A DNA stretch of 64,000 nt from SIG701 sp045544955 (GTDB taxonomy: Bacteria; Bacillota; Clostridia; Oscillospirales; CAG-272). The position numbers and the translations under genes are program-made. Under the pieces are notes generated by a model. It had not been told where the DNA came from and did no database searches. It saw only the letters and a list, made by a program, of their open reading frames with translations. Positions 8,451-17,956 of the stretch are shown in pieces (the first letter of the stretch is position 1; each line of letters starts with the position of its first letter). The DNA lies in contig JAZPZY010000046.1 in assembly GCA_045544955.1 (NCBI GenBank), forward strand, positions 1 through 64,000, written 5' to 3'.

Positions 8451-10145
8451 ATGCTGCAGTCACTATACATTGAAAACATCGCCGTAGCTCGGAGGGTAAA
8501 TATTGATTTTACCGACGGGTTTACCGTACTCACCGGTGAGACCGGTGCGGGAAAATCGGTGCTGATCGACAGTCTGTCTTTGATTACCGGCGGAAAGTTT
8601 CAGCGCGAGATGATCCGTACCGGGGAGGAACGTGCTCTTGTTTCCGCCGTTTTTTCCAATATAGACAAAGCCTCTTTGCCGGATGAATGTGACATTGAAC
8701 CGGACGAAAACGGCGAGATAGAAGTTCAGCGAACACTGACCGCTGATGGACGTTCTACCGTAAAGCTCAACCGACGCAGTGTGCCGCTGTCGCTCCTTCG
8801 GGAGATTGGCCCTGCACTTATCGGTATTCAGTCCCAGAGCGAATCCCGCAGTCTTCTGGATAAATCTTTTCATCTTGCTATGCTGGATGAGTATGCGGAG
8901 GCGGAAGCGGTTCAGACCGAGTATGGGGAACTTTATAAGAAGTGGATGCGTTACCGTGCGGCACTGGATGAATTGAAAAATTCTTTGCGGCAGAAAAACA
9001 TGCTGTCCGATATTCTTGAATATCAGGTGAAGGAGATCGACAGTGCCAAACTTTCGGATCCGCAGGAAGACGAGAAACTGTCAGTTCTCCGCACAAAAAT
9101 CAAAAGCATTGAGCGTATTCAAAAGTATTCCGGATTCGTGTATCACGCACTTTCTCAAAACGATAAAGGCGTGTCTGCCGCCGTTCTTCTGCAGAAATCG
9201 GCCGCTGCATTGCGTCAGCTTGCAGACGTGATGCCGCAAGCGGAGGAGTTGGCCGTTCGGCTGGAGAATTACCGCTATGAGATTGCGGATATAGGTGAAA
9301 CCGCCTATGCACTCATCAGTGACAGTGAAATCACAAATCCCGAGGCACAGCTTAATACCATCGAAGCACGTCTCAGTCTGATCGAAAGGCTGAAAAGAAA
9401 GTACGGCGAAACCATCGAGGCCATTCTTACGTTCCGTGCGGAATCGGCAGCAAAGCTTTCGGATCTTTCAAAAGGCGAGGACCGGATAGAAGAATTGGAA
9501 TCCGAGATCGCAGGCCTTAGTGCAGCGCTTTCCAAAGCTGCCGGTGCGCTTTCACAAATCCGACGTGACGCGGCAGAAAAGATCAGCCGTGAGGTGTGTG
9601 ATACTCTCTCTTATCTTGATATGCCGAAGGTCCGCTTTGTTGTGGACGTCCGAAGACGGTTCGACAGCAGCGGTACAGAAGATTTCGGACCGCACGGCTC
9701 GGATGACGTTTCCTTCCTCATCTCAACGAATCCCGGCGAGCCGCCCATGCCCCTTGCGAAAATCGCCTCCGGCGGTGAAATGTCCCGGGTGATGCTGGCG
9801 CTTTGCTGCGTACTCAATACAAAACGCGGTGCGGGCACGGTGGTGTTTGACGAGATCGACGCCGGTGTATCCGGCGGTACTTCCGAAAAAATCGGTATGA
9901 AACTGAAGGAACTTTCCGGGACGGTGCAGGTGATCTCCGTTACCCACTCTCCCCAGATTGCCGCATTGGCTGATTCCCATCTGCGGATTCGGAAATCTGT
10001 TGTAAATGATCGGGCGGAAAGTGCTGTGGAAGTGTTGGATGCGGACGGGCGCGTTGCTGAAATCGCACGGATCATTGGCGGCGTTTCCGTAACCGACATG
10101 CAGCGGGATGCCGCACGTGAAATGATTGAAAACAATAATAAATAA
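8451..10145 (+). CDS. recN: DNA repair protein RecN
   Basis: SMC-like ATPase in double-strand-break repair. Walker A is GETGAGKS at residues 29-36. A long coiled-coil region (about 150-390) is split by a hinge. The C-terminal head has the signature PMPLAKIASGGEMSRVMLAL and Walker B TVVFDEIDAGVSGG. 564 residues is standard. It follows argR by 6 bases without a clear ribosome site, suggesting coupled translation. Confidence 0.95.
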   Translation: MLQSLYIENIAVARRVNIDFTDGFTVLTGETGAGKSVLIDSLSLITGGKFQREMIRTGEERALVSAVFSNIDKASLPDECDIEPDENGEIEVQRTLTADGRSTVKLNRRSVPLSLLREIGPALIGIQSQSESRSLLDKSFHLAMLDEYAEAEAVQTEYGELYKKWMRYRAALDELKNSLRQKNMLSDILEYQVKEIDSAKLSDPQEDEKLSVLRTKIKSIERIQKYSGFVYHALSQNDKGVSAAVLLQKSAAALRQLADVMPQAEELAVRLENYRYEIADIGETAYALISDSEITNPEAQLNTIEARLSLIERLKRKYGETIEAILTFRAESAAKLSDLSKGEDRIEELESEIAGLSAALSKAAGALSQIRRDAAEKISREVCDTLSYLDMPKVRFVVDVRRRFDSSGTEDFGPHGSDDVSFLISTNPGEPPMPLAKIASGGEMSRVMLALCCVLNTKRGAGTVVFDEIDAGVSGGTSEKIGMKLKELSGTVQVISVTHSPQIAALADSHLRIRKSVVNDRAESAVEVLDADGRVAEIARIIGGVSVTDMQRDAAREMIENNNK

Positions 10146-10154
10146 ATTATTTAC

Positions 10155-10184
10155 AAAGGAGCCGGCGTTACGCCGGGATATGAC
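10155..10184 (+). promoter_or_regulatory. hairpin-bridged ribosome site of tyrS
   Basis: AAAGGAG (10155-10161) is 23 bases from the tyrS ATG. The intervening 15 bases 10162-10176 form a perfect 6-bp hairpin (CCGGCG/CGCCGG, loop TTA). Folding it leaves exactly 8 bases to the start, an ideal spacing. The whole intergenic gap is only 39 bases, so there is no room for a T-box leader. Confidence 0.65.
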
Positions 10185-11411
10185 ATGACTATTTTTGACG
10201 AACTGAAAGCACGCGGTCTGATTGCGCAGATGACCAACGAAGACGAAATCAAGGAACTGATCAATAACGGAAAGGCCGTTTTCTATATCGGATTTGATCC
10301 TACGGCCGATTCTCTCCACGTTGGTCACTTCATGGCACTTTGCCTTATGAAGAGACTGCAGATGGCCGGCAACCGTCCTATTGCCCTGATTGGCGGCGGC
10401 ACTGCCATGATCGGGGATCCTTCCGGACGTACGGATATGCGTTCCATGATGACTAGAGAAACGATTCAGCACAACTGCGACTGCTTCAAAAAGCAGATGG
10501 AGCGTTTCATTGAATTTGGCGAAGGCAAGGCACAGATGGTGAACAACGCTGACTGGCTGATGGATCTTAACTACATCGAGGTTCTTCGTGAAGTGGGTGC
10601 CTGCTTCTCCGTAAACAATATGCTTCGTGCGGAGTGCTATAAGCAGCGTATGGAGAAGGGTCTGTCCTTCCTTGAATTCAACTACATGATCATGCAGTCC
10701 TACGACTTCTATTACCTGTATAAGAATTACGACTGCAACTTCCAGTTCGGCGGAAACGACCAGTGGTCCAATATGCTGGGCGGTACGGAGCTGATCCGCC
10801 GTAAACTGGGCAAAGACGCACACGCCATGACCATCACGCTTCTTCTCAATTCGGAAGGCAAAAAGATGGGCAAGACGGCCTCCGGTGCCGTTTGGCTGAA
10901 TCCTAATAAGACCTCTCCCTACGATTTCTATCAGTACTGGCGTAACGTAGGCGACGACGACGTGCTCAAGTGTATCCGCATGCTTACGTTCCTGCCCCTG
11001 GAACAGATTGACGCTATGGACTCCTGGGAAGGAAGCCAGCTGAACACGGCAAAGGAAATTCTTGCTTACGAGTTGACCAAACTGGTTCACGGGGAAGAGG
11101 AGGCGGAAAAGGCACAGAGTGCGGCAAAGGCTTTGTTTGTAAGCGGCGGTGCCTCCGCAGATATGCCTGCAACCGAACTCACCGCAGCCGACCTGAAGGA
11201 AGGCACTGTGCAGGTTGCCGATCTTCTGGTTATTGGTAAAATGGCACCTTCCAAGGGCGAGGCCAAACGGCTGATCCAGCAGGGCGGTATTCTTGTCGGT
11301 GACGATAAGGTAGAGCGTTTTGATGCGACGCTTGCGGAAGAGCAGCTGAAGGGCGACGGCGTAATCGTGAAAAAAGGCAAGAAGACGTATCGCCGCTTCT
11401 TTATAAAGTAA
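10185..11411 (+). CDS. tyrS: tyrosyl-tRNA synthetase
   Basis: Class I aminoacyl-tRNA synthetase charging tRNA-Tyr. The HIGH-type motif is HVGH (in DSLHVGHFMAL), the KMSKS-type motif is KMGKT, and a C-terminal S4-like RNA-binding domain holds KGEAKRLIQQGGILVGDDKV. 408 residues is typical. The start is set by the distant AAAGGAG and the bridging hairpin described separately. Its stop codon TAA shares its last base with the ATG of the HAD gene. Confidence 0.95.
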   Translation: MTIFDELKARGLIAQMTNEDEIKELINNGKAVFYIGFDPTADSLHVGHFMALCLMKRLQMAGNRPIALIGGGTAMIGDPSGRTDMRSMMTRETIQHNCDCFKKQMERFIEFGEGKAQMVNNADWLMDLNYIEVLREVGACFSVNNMLRAECYKQRMEKGLSFLEFNYMIMQSYDFYYLYKNYDCNFQFGGNDQWSNMLGGTELIRRKLGKDAHAMTITLLLNSEGKKMGKTASGAVWLNPNKTSPYDFYQYWRNVGDDDVLKCIRMLTFLPLEQIDAMDSWEGSQLNTAKEILAYELTKLVHGEEEAEKAQSAAKALFVSGGASADMPATELTAADLKEGTVQVADLLVIGKMAPSKGEAKRLIQQGGILVGDDKVERFDATLAEEQLKGDGVIVKKGKKTYRRFFIK

Positions 11412-12118
11412 TGGCAGTCTACAAATACTTGCTTCTGGATGCCGATAATACACTGTTTGATTTTGACCGCGCGGAGGAAACGGCGTTTTATGCCGTTTTC
11501 TCCGCTTTGGGAATTCCGGTAACCCCGGCTGTTTACAAACGGTATCACGAAATCAACGACGATTTATGGCGGAAACTGGAGCGAAAAGAAGTAACGCGCG
11601 AACGGCTGAAGGATCTCCGGTATGAACTTTTGCTTGATGAGATGGGTATTTCCAATACTGATTTAGCAAAAAAAATCAGTCGGTCGTATTTTTCTATGAT
11701 CGGTCAGCAGCGGTTTCTTTTGCCGGGTGCTCTCGACGTTTGCCGAAACCTCAGCGAAGCCTATCCGATGTATATTATCACAAACGGAAGCTACAAGCCG
11801 CAGCGATCCCGTTTTATCGGATCTGGACTTGAGCCGTACTTTCGGGACGTTTTTATTTCCGAAAAAATAGGTGCCGAAAAACCGTCGTCCGCTTTTTTTA
11901 ACCACGTAATGCAGTCGGTCGGTGATGCGGATACGTCCCGGTATCTGGTTGTGGGGGATTCGCTTACTTCGGATATGGACGGAGCGATTCTGGCGGGAAT
12001 GGATGCCGTCTGGCTGGACCGTAGCGGAAGTCGGAATACACGCGGACGGGATATTCCGTATATTATAGATGATATACGGGAGCTTCCTGCACTGTTGCTG
12101 CGTATAACCGAGAAATGA
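11411..12118 (+). CDS. HAD-superfamily hydrolase, YjjG-type
   Basis: Haloacid-dehalogenase phosphatase, closest in layout to YjjG-type nucleotidases, which clear (non-canonical) nucleoside monophosphates. Motif I is DADNTLFDFD (nucleophile D10, acid D12), motif II is IITNGS, and motifs III/IV are KPSSAFFNH and VVGDSLTSDMDGA. An alpha-helical C1 cap lies between residues 15 and 95. Start at 11411 overlaps the tyrS stop; the end overlaps or abuts murB. The substrate is inferred from family only. Confidence 0.85.
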   Translation: MAVYKYLLLDADNTLFDFDRAEETAFYAVFSALGIPVTPAVYKRYHEINDDLWRKLERKEVTRERLKDLRYELLLDEMGISNTDLAKKISRSYFSMIGQQRFLLPGALDVCRNLSEAYPMYIITNGSYKPQRSRFIGSGLEPYFRDVFISEKIGAEKPSSAFFNHVMQSVGDADTSRYLVVGDSLTSDMDGAILAGMDAVWLDRSGSRNTRGRDIPYIIDDIRELPALLLRITEK

Positions 12119-12129
12119 GGTCAGTTGTT

Positions 12130-13050
12130 ATGGAGAAAGAACGGACATTATTTTTGCGTAATTTGGAACAACGGGATGATGTGGTCGTCCGATGTAATGA
12201 GCCTATGGCACCGTATACTTCTTTTCGTATTGGCGGTGCTGCTGATTTTTATATTGAACCGAAATCCTGCGATGCTTTGCGTTTCGTTTTCTGCCTTGCA
12301 CGGCAATTTGGCATAAAAACGCAGATGATCGGCCGTGGAAGCAATCTGCTGATTTCCGATGCAGGTTTTCGCGGGGCAATGGTATCTTCCGCATCTCTGA
12401 AGGAACTTAGTCAAAACCGAAATGTGATAACGGCCGGTGCCGGCGTATCGCTGACTGCCCTTGCGAAGTTTGCCTGTGATGCATCGCTTTCAGGTCTTGC
12501 TTTCGCGCACGGAATTCCCGGAAGCGTGGGCGGTGCTGTATTTATGAATGCCGGAGCGTACGGCGGGGAAATGGCCCAGGTCCTTTTGGAGAGTACGTAC
12601 TATGACACCCAAAATGACACATTCGGGACACTGACAGCAGAGGAGCATTCCTTCGCATACAGACACAGCATTTACAAAGAGCACCCGGAATGGGTGATTC
12701 TGGCTTCATCCTTCCGTCTGTCTGACGGTGACTCTGAAAAAATCCATTCCGAAATGGAAGAACTGATGCGGCGTCGAATAGAGAAGCAGCCACTGGAATA
12801 TCCCAGTGCCGGCAGTACGTTCAAGCGCTATCCCGGCTATTTCACGGGGCAGTTGATCGAAGAGGCAGGCTTGAAGGGCCTTTCCGTCGGTGGAGCTAAA
12901 GTCTCCGAGAAACACGCTGGTTTTGTCATTAACACCGGCGGAGCCAGTGCGGTCGATGTGCTCACACTGATTGGTTTGATTCAGGAAAAAATTTACCGTC
13001 TTCACGGAATTAATATAGAACCGGAGATCATTTACATCCCGGAATCATGA
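12130..13050 (+). CDS. murB: UDP-N-acetylenolpyruvoylglucosamine reductase
   Basis: FAD enzyme of peptidoglycan synthesis that reduces UDP-GlcNAc-enolpyruvate with NADPH. FAD-binding segments YTSFRIGGAADF, GRGSNLLISD and GIPGSVGGAVFMNAGAYGGE are clear. The catalytic serine lies in SAGSTFKR and the C-terminal glutamate in NIEPEIIYI, marking a type II (short) MurB. ATG at 12130 has GAGG at 9 bases; the in-frame ATG at 12115, overlapping the HAD stop, is the alternative. Confidence 0.94.
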   Translation: MEKERTLFLRNLEQRDDVVVRCNEPMAPYTSFRIGGAADFYIEPKSCDALRFVFCLARQFGIKTQMIGRGSNLLISDAGFRGAMVSSASLKELSQNRNVITAGAGVSLTALAKFACDASLSGLAFAHGIPGSVGGAVFMNAGAYGGEMAQVLLESTYYDTQNDTFGTLTAEEHSFAYRHSIYKEHPEWVILASSFRLSDGDSEKIHSEMEELMRRRIEKQPLEYPSAGSTFKRYPGYFTGQLIEEAGLKGLSVGGAKVSEKHAGFVINTGGASAVDVLTLIGLIQEKIYRLHGINIEPEIIYIPES

Positions 13051-13054
13051 GAAA

Positions 13055-13801
13055 ATGACACAAGATACGATTCAAAAATCCTATGCGGATGCACTGCGTG
13101 ATACGCTTGCGTCCCTTCCTGTAAAGAAGAAATGCTGTGCCTATTCCGTTAAAGATGCGGATGCCATTGCCGCATTGTCTTCTGTAATGCGGCCGGATGC
13201 AATCCGTTCTGCGGCAGAGCGGTGCAAATGTCCTTCCTGTCTGCCGCATTTCATAGCACGCCTGTTTTTGCTGTTCGGTTCCGTCACTGATCCGTCCAAA
13301 AGAAATCATCTGGAGTTTTCCTTTGAAACACGCGAAGAGTGCGAAGTCCTTGACAAAATCCTTACGGAGCAGGGAATAAGCGGCCGCTGCACACAGCGTA
13401 AAAAGCACTATATATACTATCTGAAAGATGGCGAGGCTATCGCTGATTTCCTCGCCTATATCGGTGCCAATGCGGCGGCTTTTGATTTTATGAACACCCG
13501 GATCGAACGGGAGTTCCGCAATAACGTAAATCGCCAGGTGAACTGCGATACTGCAAACATCGACAAATCGCTTCGGGCGGCTGAAGAGCAAATAAGCGTG
13601 ATTTCAGCACTGAAGGAATCCGGCAAACTGCAGAGCCTTCCGCCCACTCTTTACCAGACGGCCGTGCTTCGTCTGCAATACAGCCAGATGTCCATGAAAG
13701 AATTGGGCAACGCACACGAGCCGCCGATTACGAAATCCGGCGTCAGCCATCGCCTTGCCAAAATCATGGATCTCGCAATTTCCATGGGGATAAAACCGTA
13801 A
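13055..13801 (+). CDS. whiA: short WhiA-family DNA-binding protein
   Basis: WhiA proteins join a degenerate LAGLIDADG-homing-endonuclease fold to a C-terminal helix-turn-helix and act in sporulation, division or growth control. The central LFLLFGSVTDPSKRNHLEFSF and C-terminal LPPTLYQTAVLRLQYSQMSMKELG...KSGVSHRLAKI are recognisable. At 248 residues it is clearly shorter than the usual 300-330, with the loss in the N-terminal half. The usual upstream partners rapZ and yvcK are absent; murB precedes directly. There is no obvious ribosome site. Confidence 0.85.
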   Translation: MTQDTIQKSYADALRDTLASLPVKKKCCAYSVKDADAIAALSSVMRPDAIRSAAERCKCPSCLPHFIARLFLLFGSVTDPSKRNHLEFSFETREECEVLDKILTEQGISGRCTQRKKHYIYYLKDGEAIADFLAYIGANAAAFDFMNTRIEREFRNNVNRQVNCDTANIDKSLRAAEEQISVISALKESGKLQSLPPTLYQTAVLRLQYSQMSMKELGNAHEPPITKSGVSHRLAKIMDLAISMGIKP

Positions 13802-13833
13802 CCGAATAAATACCAGATTATAAGGAGACCGCT

Positions 13834-16800
13834 ATGGGACAGTTTGTACATTTGCATCTGCACAGTGAATACAGCTTGCTGGACGGTGCCTGCCGCATCG
13901 CGGACATTCCGAAAATAGCAAAAGAGATGGGGCACACCGCCGTTGCGTTGACCGATCACGGGGCTATGTACGGTGCGGTTGCTTTCTACCGTGCCTGTAT
14001 AGAGGAAGGGATAAAGCCGATTATCGGCTGTGAGGTGTATGTGGCACGCCGCAGCCGCTTTGATAAAACCCATGATCTGGATTCCTCCAGTTATCATTTG
14101 GTCCTTTTGGCCGAGAATGAAACCGGCTATCGGAATCTGATCTCCATGGTCTCAAAGGCGTATACAGAGGGATTTTATTCCAAGCCCCGTATTGATATGG
14201 AGCTTCTCAAAGAGCATCACGAGGGACTCATCGCGCTTTCTGCCTGTCTTGCCGGTTATATCCCCCGCTGTATCGTTTCCGGTGAATATGAGGAGGCGGA
14301 AAATTATGCCCGACTGATGCGTGACCTGTTCGGTAAAGATCGGTTTTATTTGGAAATACAGGATCACGGAATTGCCGAGCAGAAAACCGTAAACCGTGCG
14401 GTGCGGGAAATTTCCGAAAAATTGGGAATCGGCCTTGTGGCCACCAATGACGTTCATTATCTGCGACGCGGAGACGCTGATACACAGGCAATTCTCATGT
14501 GCATCCAAACGAATAACGTCATCACAGACGGGCGGCCGATCGGATTTGAAACGGACGAGTTTTACTATAAAAATACGTGGGAAATGGAAAAACTGTTTTC
14601 CGATTACCCGGGTGCTTTGGAAAATACGGTGAAAATTGCGGATATGTGCAATTTTCACTTCACGTTCGGTCATACGGAGCTGCCCCGTTTCCGCCCGGAA
14701 AACGGTATGGAGCCCGGAAAATATCTGGCCGATCTTGCAGAACGGTCTTTTCACGAAAGAATCCGCACGGGACATATTCAGCTTGATGCTTCTTATCCGG
14801 AGGTCGCCTACCGCCAGCGGATGGCGTACGAATTGTCCGTTATTGAAAAAATGGGGTACAGTGAATACTACCTCATCGTATGGGATTTTGTAAATCATGC
14901 AAAATCTGTAGGCATTCCGGTAGGTCCCGGCCGTGGTTCCGGTGCGGGAAGCATGATTGCCTATCTGATCGGCATTACGGACGTAGATCCGCTTCGCTTT
15001 GATCTGTTGTTTGAACGGTTTCTGAATCCGGAACGCGTCAGCATGCCTGACTTTGATATTGATTTCTGCTACGATCGCCGGGATGAAGCGATCGCATATG
15101 TGCGTGACAAATACGGCGAGGATCATACGGCACAGATTATTACCTTCGGTACGATGGCGGCACGTGCCGTTATCCGTGACGTAGGACGTGCTCTGGGGAT
15201 GTCCTACGCTGACGTAGACGAAGTGGCAAAGCTGATTCCCCGTGCTCTCGGAATCACACTGAAGGATGCACTAGCTCTGGCCCCTCTGAAAACCATGTAT
15301 GAGGAAAACGAGCAGGTGCGTCGGCTCGTGGATACGGCCATGGCACTGGAAGGTATGCCGAGACACGCCTCCACCCATGCGGCCGGTGTTGTGATTACGG
15401 AACGTCCCGTTTCCGATTACGTACCTCTTGCGGTGAATAACGGGATCGTGGTTACGCAGTTCGATATGAACACGGTGGCTGATCTGGGGCTTTTGAAATT
15501 CGATTTTCTCGCTCTTAGGTATCTGACCATCATTGCACAGGCTGAATCCCAGATACGGGAACGAAATCCGGGTTTTGATATTTCAGCCATACCTACTGAC
15601 GATAAACGTACCTTTGACCTAATCTCCGCCGGAAAAACGGACGGCGTTTTTCAGCTGGAATCCGGCGGAATGCGTCAGACGCTGATGCAGATGAAGCCAC
15701 AGCGTATTGACGATATTATCGCTTCCATTGCTCTGTACCGGCCCGGTCCCATGGACTCGATCCCGAAATATATTGAGAACAGCAGGGACCGGTCGAAGAT
15801 TCGGTATGCAACGCCGCTTCTGGCACCGATTTTGGACGTGACCAACGGCTGTATCGTCTATCAGGAACAGGTTATGCAGATATTCCAGGTTGTAGCCGGC
15901 TATACGCTGGGACGTGCGGACGTGGTGCGTCGTGCCATATCCAAAAAGAAGCTGGATGTACTTGAAAACGAACGGGCAGCGTTCCTTGCCGGTGCGGAAA
16001 AGCACGGGGTGGATGAAAGTGCCGCAAGGGAACTGTTTGAAGAGATCGTCGGATTTGCCAACTATGCGTTTAACAAAAGCCATGCGGCGGCGTACGGTAT
16101 TTTATCGTACCGGACGGCCTATCTGAAAGCCCACTATCCGCGTGAGTACGAAAGTGCTCTGCTTACTTCCGTGTTGGGTTCATCCGATAAAATGGCGGAA
16201 TATATTGCGGAATGTACGAGGATCGGCATCCGGATTCTGCCTCCGCACGTCAATGACAGTGCGTGGGATTTTCACGTAGACGGAAAAAACATCCGCTTCG
16301 GTCTGCTCGCCCTGAAGAACCTTGGCAGACAGTTCGTGGATTCCCTGATTGCCGAGAGATCACGCGGCGGCCGATTCTGCTCGTTTGACGATTTTATCAG
16401 CCGTATGAGTGATGTCTCTATGAACAAGCGTCAGTTGGAAATGCTGATAAAATCCGGTGCCCTGGACGGGCTGGGTGCTAAACGCAGTCAGATGCTGACG
16501 GTGTACGAGGCTGTGCTTGATGCCCGTTCATCAGCAGGCCGCTCCATGCTGGACGGACAGCTTGATCTGTTTTCGTCCGCATCGGTACAGCAGGCGTATA
16601 CGCCGCCCGCCATTACGCTCCCCGATATTCCGGAATATGGCGGCAGAGATCTTCTCCGCCTTGAAAAAGAAAGCTCCGGACTGTATTTTTCCGGCCATAT
16701 CCTGGATGAATACGACAGGCATTTGACCACCTTTACGCCTGATTCGATTTCCGCTATCAAGGCCTCCTTTCAGCCAATGGACGATATGGCGTATGATACT

Positions 16801-17418
16801 TCGCCCTCGGATGAACAGCAGGCGGAATATTCGGACAAGCAGCGTGTAACCGTCGCAGGACTGATCACACGGCGGCAGAACAAGGCCACACGCAGCGGAG
16901 AGCAAATGGCGTTTCTGACCATTGAGGACCGAACCGGTGAGATAGAGGTCATCGTTTTCCCAAAGGTACTGAACACGGCCGGTGCGTACCTTACGGTCAA
17001 TTCTGCCGTGGCGGTATGGGGCAATCTTTCTCCTCGTGATGATGAGGAGCCAAAGGTGCTCTTGCAAAGTGCAGAATTGCTTATTGAAAACAGTGCGTAC
17101 TCTCCCCCGGCTGCATCTCCATCGGATACAGGCAGAGCGAGTGATCTAACGCCTCCTTTGGCAAAATCGGATGAACCGACGGTGAAAAGAAACGCTTCCC
17201 CCTCCAAGTTGTTTTTGAAAGTTGACAGCATGGATAGCCTTCTTTGTCGCCGGGTGCAAAGTTTCCTTCATATTTTCACGGGATCGGTTCCAGTGGTATT
17301 TTACGATATGGCGAAAGGGAAATATCTGCAGGCGGAGCATTTCGGCACTACGCCTACGCCGTTCGTTTTGCAGGAGCTTGCCGAATTTCTCGGTGAGGAT
17401 GCCGTGGTCCTTCGTTAA
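13834..17418 (+). CDS. dnaE: DNA polymerase III alpha subunit (DnaE)
   Basis: Replicative polymerase of the C family, DnaE1-like arrangement. An N-terminal PHP domain starts HLHLHSEYSLLDG. The palm holds GPGRGSGAGS and the catalytic PDFDIDF. Then come the thumb/fingers, tandem helix-hairpin-helix, an OB fold (VTVAGLITRRQNKATRSGEQMAFL, residues about 1005-1090) and a C-terminal tail. 1194 residues is full length. AAGGAG lies 7 bases before the ATG. It closes the housekeeping run; no terminator follows, and the convergent gene ends 4 bases on. Confidence 0.95.
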   Translation: MGQFVHLHLHSEYSLLDGACRIADIPKIAKEMGHTAVALTDHGAMYGAVAFYRACIEEGIKPIIGCEVYVARRSRFDKTHDLDSSSYHLVLLAENETGYRNLISMVSKAYTEGFYSKPRIDMELLKEHHEGLIALSACLAGYIPRCIVSGEYEEAENYARLMRDLFGKDRFYLEIQDHGIAEQKTVNRAVREISEKLGIGLVATNDVHYLRRGDADTQAILMCIQTNNVITDGRPIGFETDEFYYKNTWEMEKLFSDYPGALENTVKIADMCNFHFTFGHTELPRFRPENGMEPGKYLADLAERSFHERIRTGHIQLDASYPEVAYRQRMAYELSVIEKMGYSEYYLIVWDFVNHAKSVGIPVGPGRGSGAGSMIAYLIGITDVDPLRFDLLFERFLNPERVSMPDFDIDFCYDRRDEAIAYVRDKYGEDHTAQIITFGTMAARAVIRDVGRALGMSYADVDEVAKLIPRALGITLKDALALAPLKTMYEENEQVRRLVDTAMALEGMPRHASTHAAGVVITERPVSDYVPLAVNNGIVVTQFDMNTVADLGLLKFDFLALRYLTIIAQAESQIRERNPGFDISAIPTDDKRTFDLISAGKTDGVFQLESGGMRQTLMQMKPQRIDDIIASIALYRPGPMDSIPKYIENSRDRSKIRYATPLLAPILDVTNGCIVYQEQVMQIFQVVAGYTLGRADVVRRAISKKKLDVLENERAAFLAGAEKHGVDESAARELFEEIVGFANYAFNKSHAAAYGILSYRTAYLKAHYPREYESALLTSVLGSSDKMAEYIAECTRIGIRILPPHVNDSAWDFHVDGKNIRFGLLALKNLGRQFVDSLIAERSRGGRFCSFDDFISRMSDVSMNKRQLEMLIKSGALDGLGAKRSQMLTVYEAVLDARSSAGRSMLDGQLDLFSSASVQQAYTPPAITLPDIPEYGGRDLLRLEKESSGLYFSGHILDEYDRHLTTFTPDSISAIKASFQPMDDMAYDTSPSDEQQAEYSDKQRVTVAGLITRRQNKATRSGEQMAFLTIEDRTGEIEVIVFPKVLNTAGAYLTVNSAVAVWGNLSPRDDEEPKVLLQSAELLIENSAYSPPAASPSDTGRASDLTPPLAKSDEPTVKRNASPSKLFLKVDSMDSLLCRRVQSFLHIFTGSVPVVFYDMAKGKYLQAEHFGTTPTPFVLQELAEFLGEDAVVLR

Positions 17419-17422
17419 TTTT

Positions 17423-17797
17423 TCAGGCGGTAAAGTCCTGAATCAGCTTTTGAAGCGTATCTTCACCACAGACGGTAATACCCGTTTTTAATGAGATGCG
17501 GTCTGCTTTCGGAAGCGTGAATACGTATACGTCCAGTACCTGCGCTGGTACGGCAGAATCTTCTTTGTATACGCCGATACGTCCCTCGTATTCTTTGAGA
17601 ATAAATTTTGCTTGTTTCTCTCTGTTTCCGCTTTCCGATACCCGTATAAGTTTGCTCGCATATCCGTCTTTTGCTGCGGCATCGCACGTCGGCGGGGAAG
17701 CGGTGAACTGAAGCGGCAGACTGACGAAAGAAGCCAGCAGTGCAATACTGCCGGCCATAAGAAGATATTTTCTCGTGGAAATGAATTTTTTCTGCAT
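17423..17797 (-). CDS. BofC-like small exported protein
   Basis: A 124-residue protein with an N-terminal hydrophobic segment (residues 11-33) and a compact C-terminal domain. The order FILKEYEGRIGVYKEDS, LPKADRISLKTGI and LQKLIQDF matches the BofC C-terminal-domain proteins of Clostridia. BofC in Bacillus modulates the forespore-to-mother-cell checkpoint; the clostridial homologues are largely uncharacterised. AGGAG lies 7 bases before the ATG, and a good promoter is upstream. Assignment by pattern memory, moderate confidence. Confidence 0.65.
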   Translation of the reverse strand: MQKKFISTRKYLLMAGSIALLASFVSLPLQFTASPPTCDAAAKDGYASKLIRVSESGNREKQAKFILKEYEGRIGVYKEDSAVPAQVLDVYVFTLPKADRISLKTGITVCGEDTLQKLIQDFTA

Positions 17798-17830
17798 ATT
17801 CCGACTCCTGTATTTTTTATTTTCCCTAAT

Positions 17831-17860
17831 ATTATAGGCTTATCTTCACACTCTATTCAA
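17831..17860 (-). promoter_or_regulatory. sigma-A-like promoter for the BofC-like gene
   Basis: On the minus strand TTGAAT (17855-17860), 18-base spacer, TATAAT (17831-17836). The divergent penicillin-binding protein gene has its own TATAAT at 17871-17876 with no convincing -35, so the 160-base divergent region likely serves both. Confidence 0.65.
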
Positions 17861-17956
17861 AATATTGCTGTATAATAGTGTTAAAACAACACAGCAGTTC
17901 TGCTTCTTTTTCTGCTTGGATTACAGCGGATTCTGAAAGGATTGGATATAAAATTC

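Noticed and set aside
10146..10184. T-box riboswitch before tyrS
   Set aside because: Only 39 bases are available and no specifier loop, T-box sequence or terminator is present; the hairpin there is explained as a ribosome-site bridge.
9723..11453. A 576-codon minus-strand frame across recN and tyrS
   Set aside because: It spans two unmistakable genes and their junction and has no ribosome site or domain.
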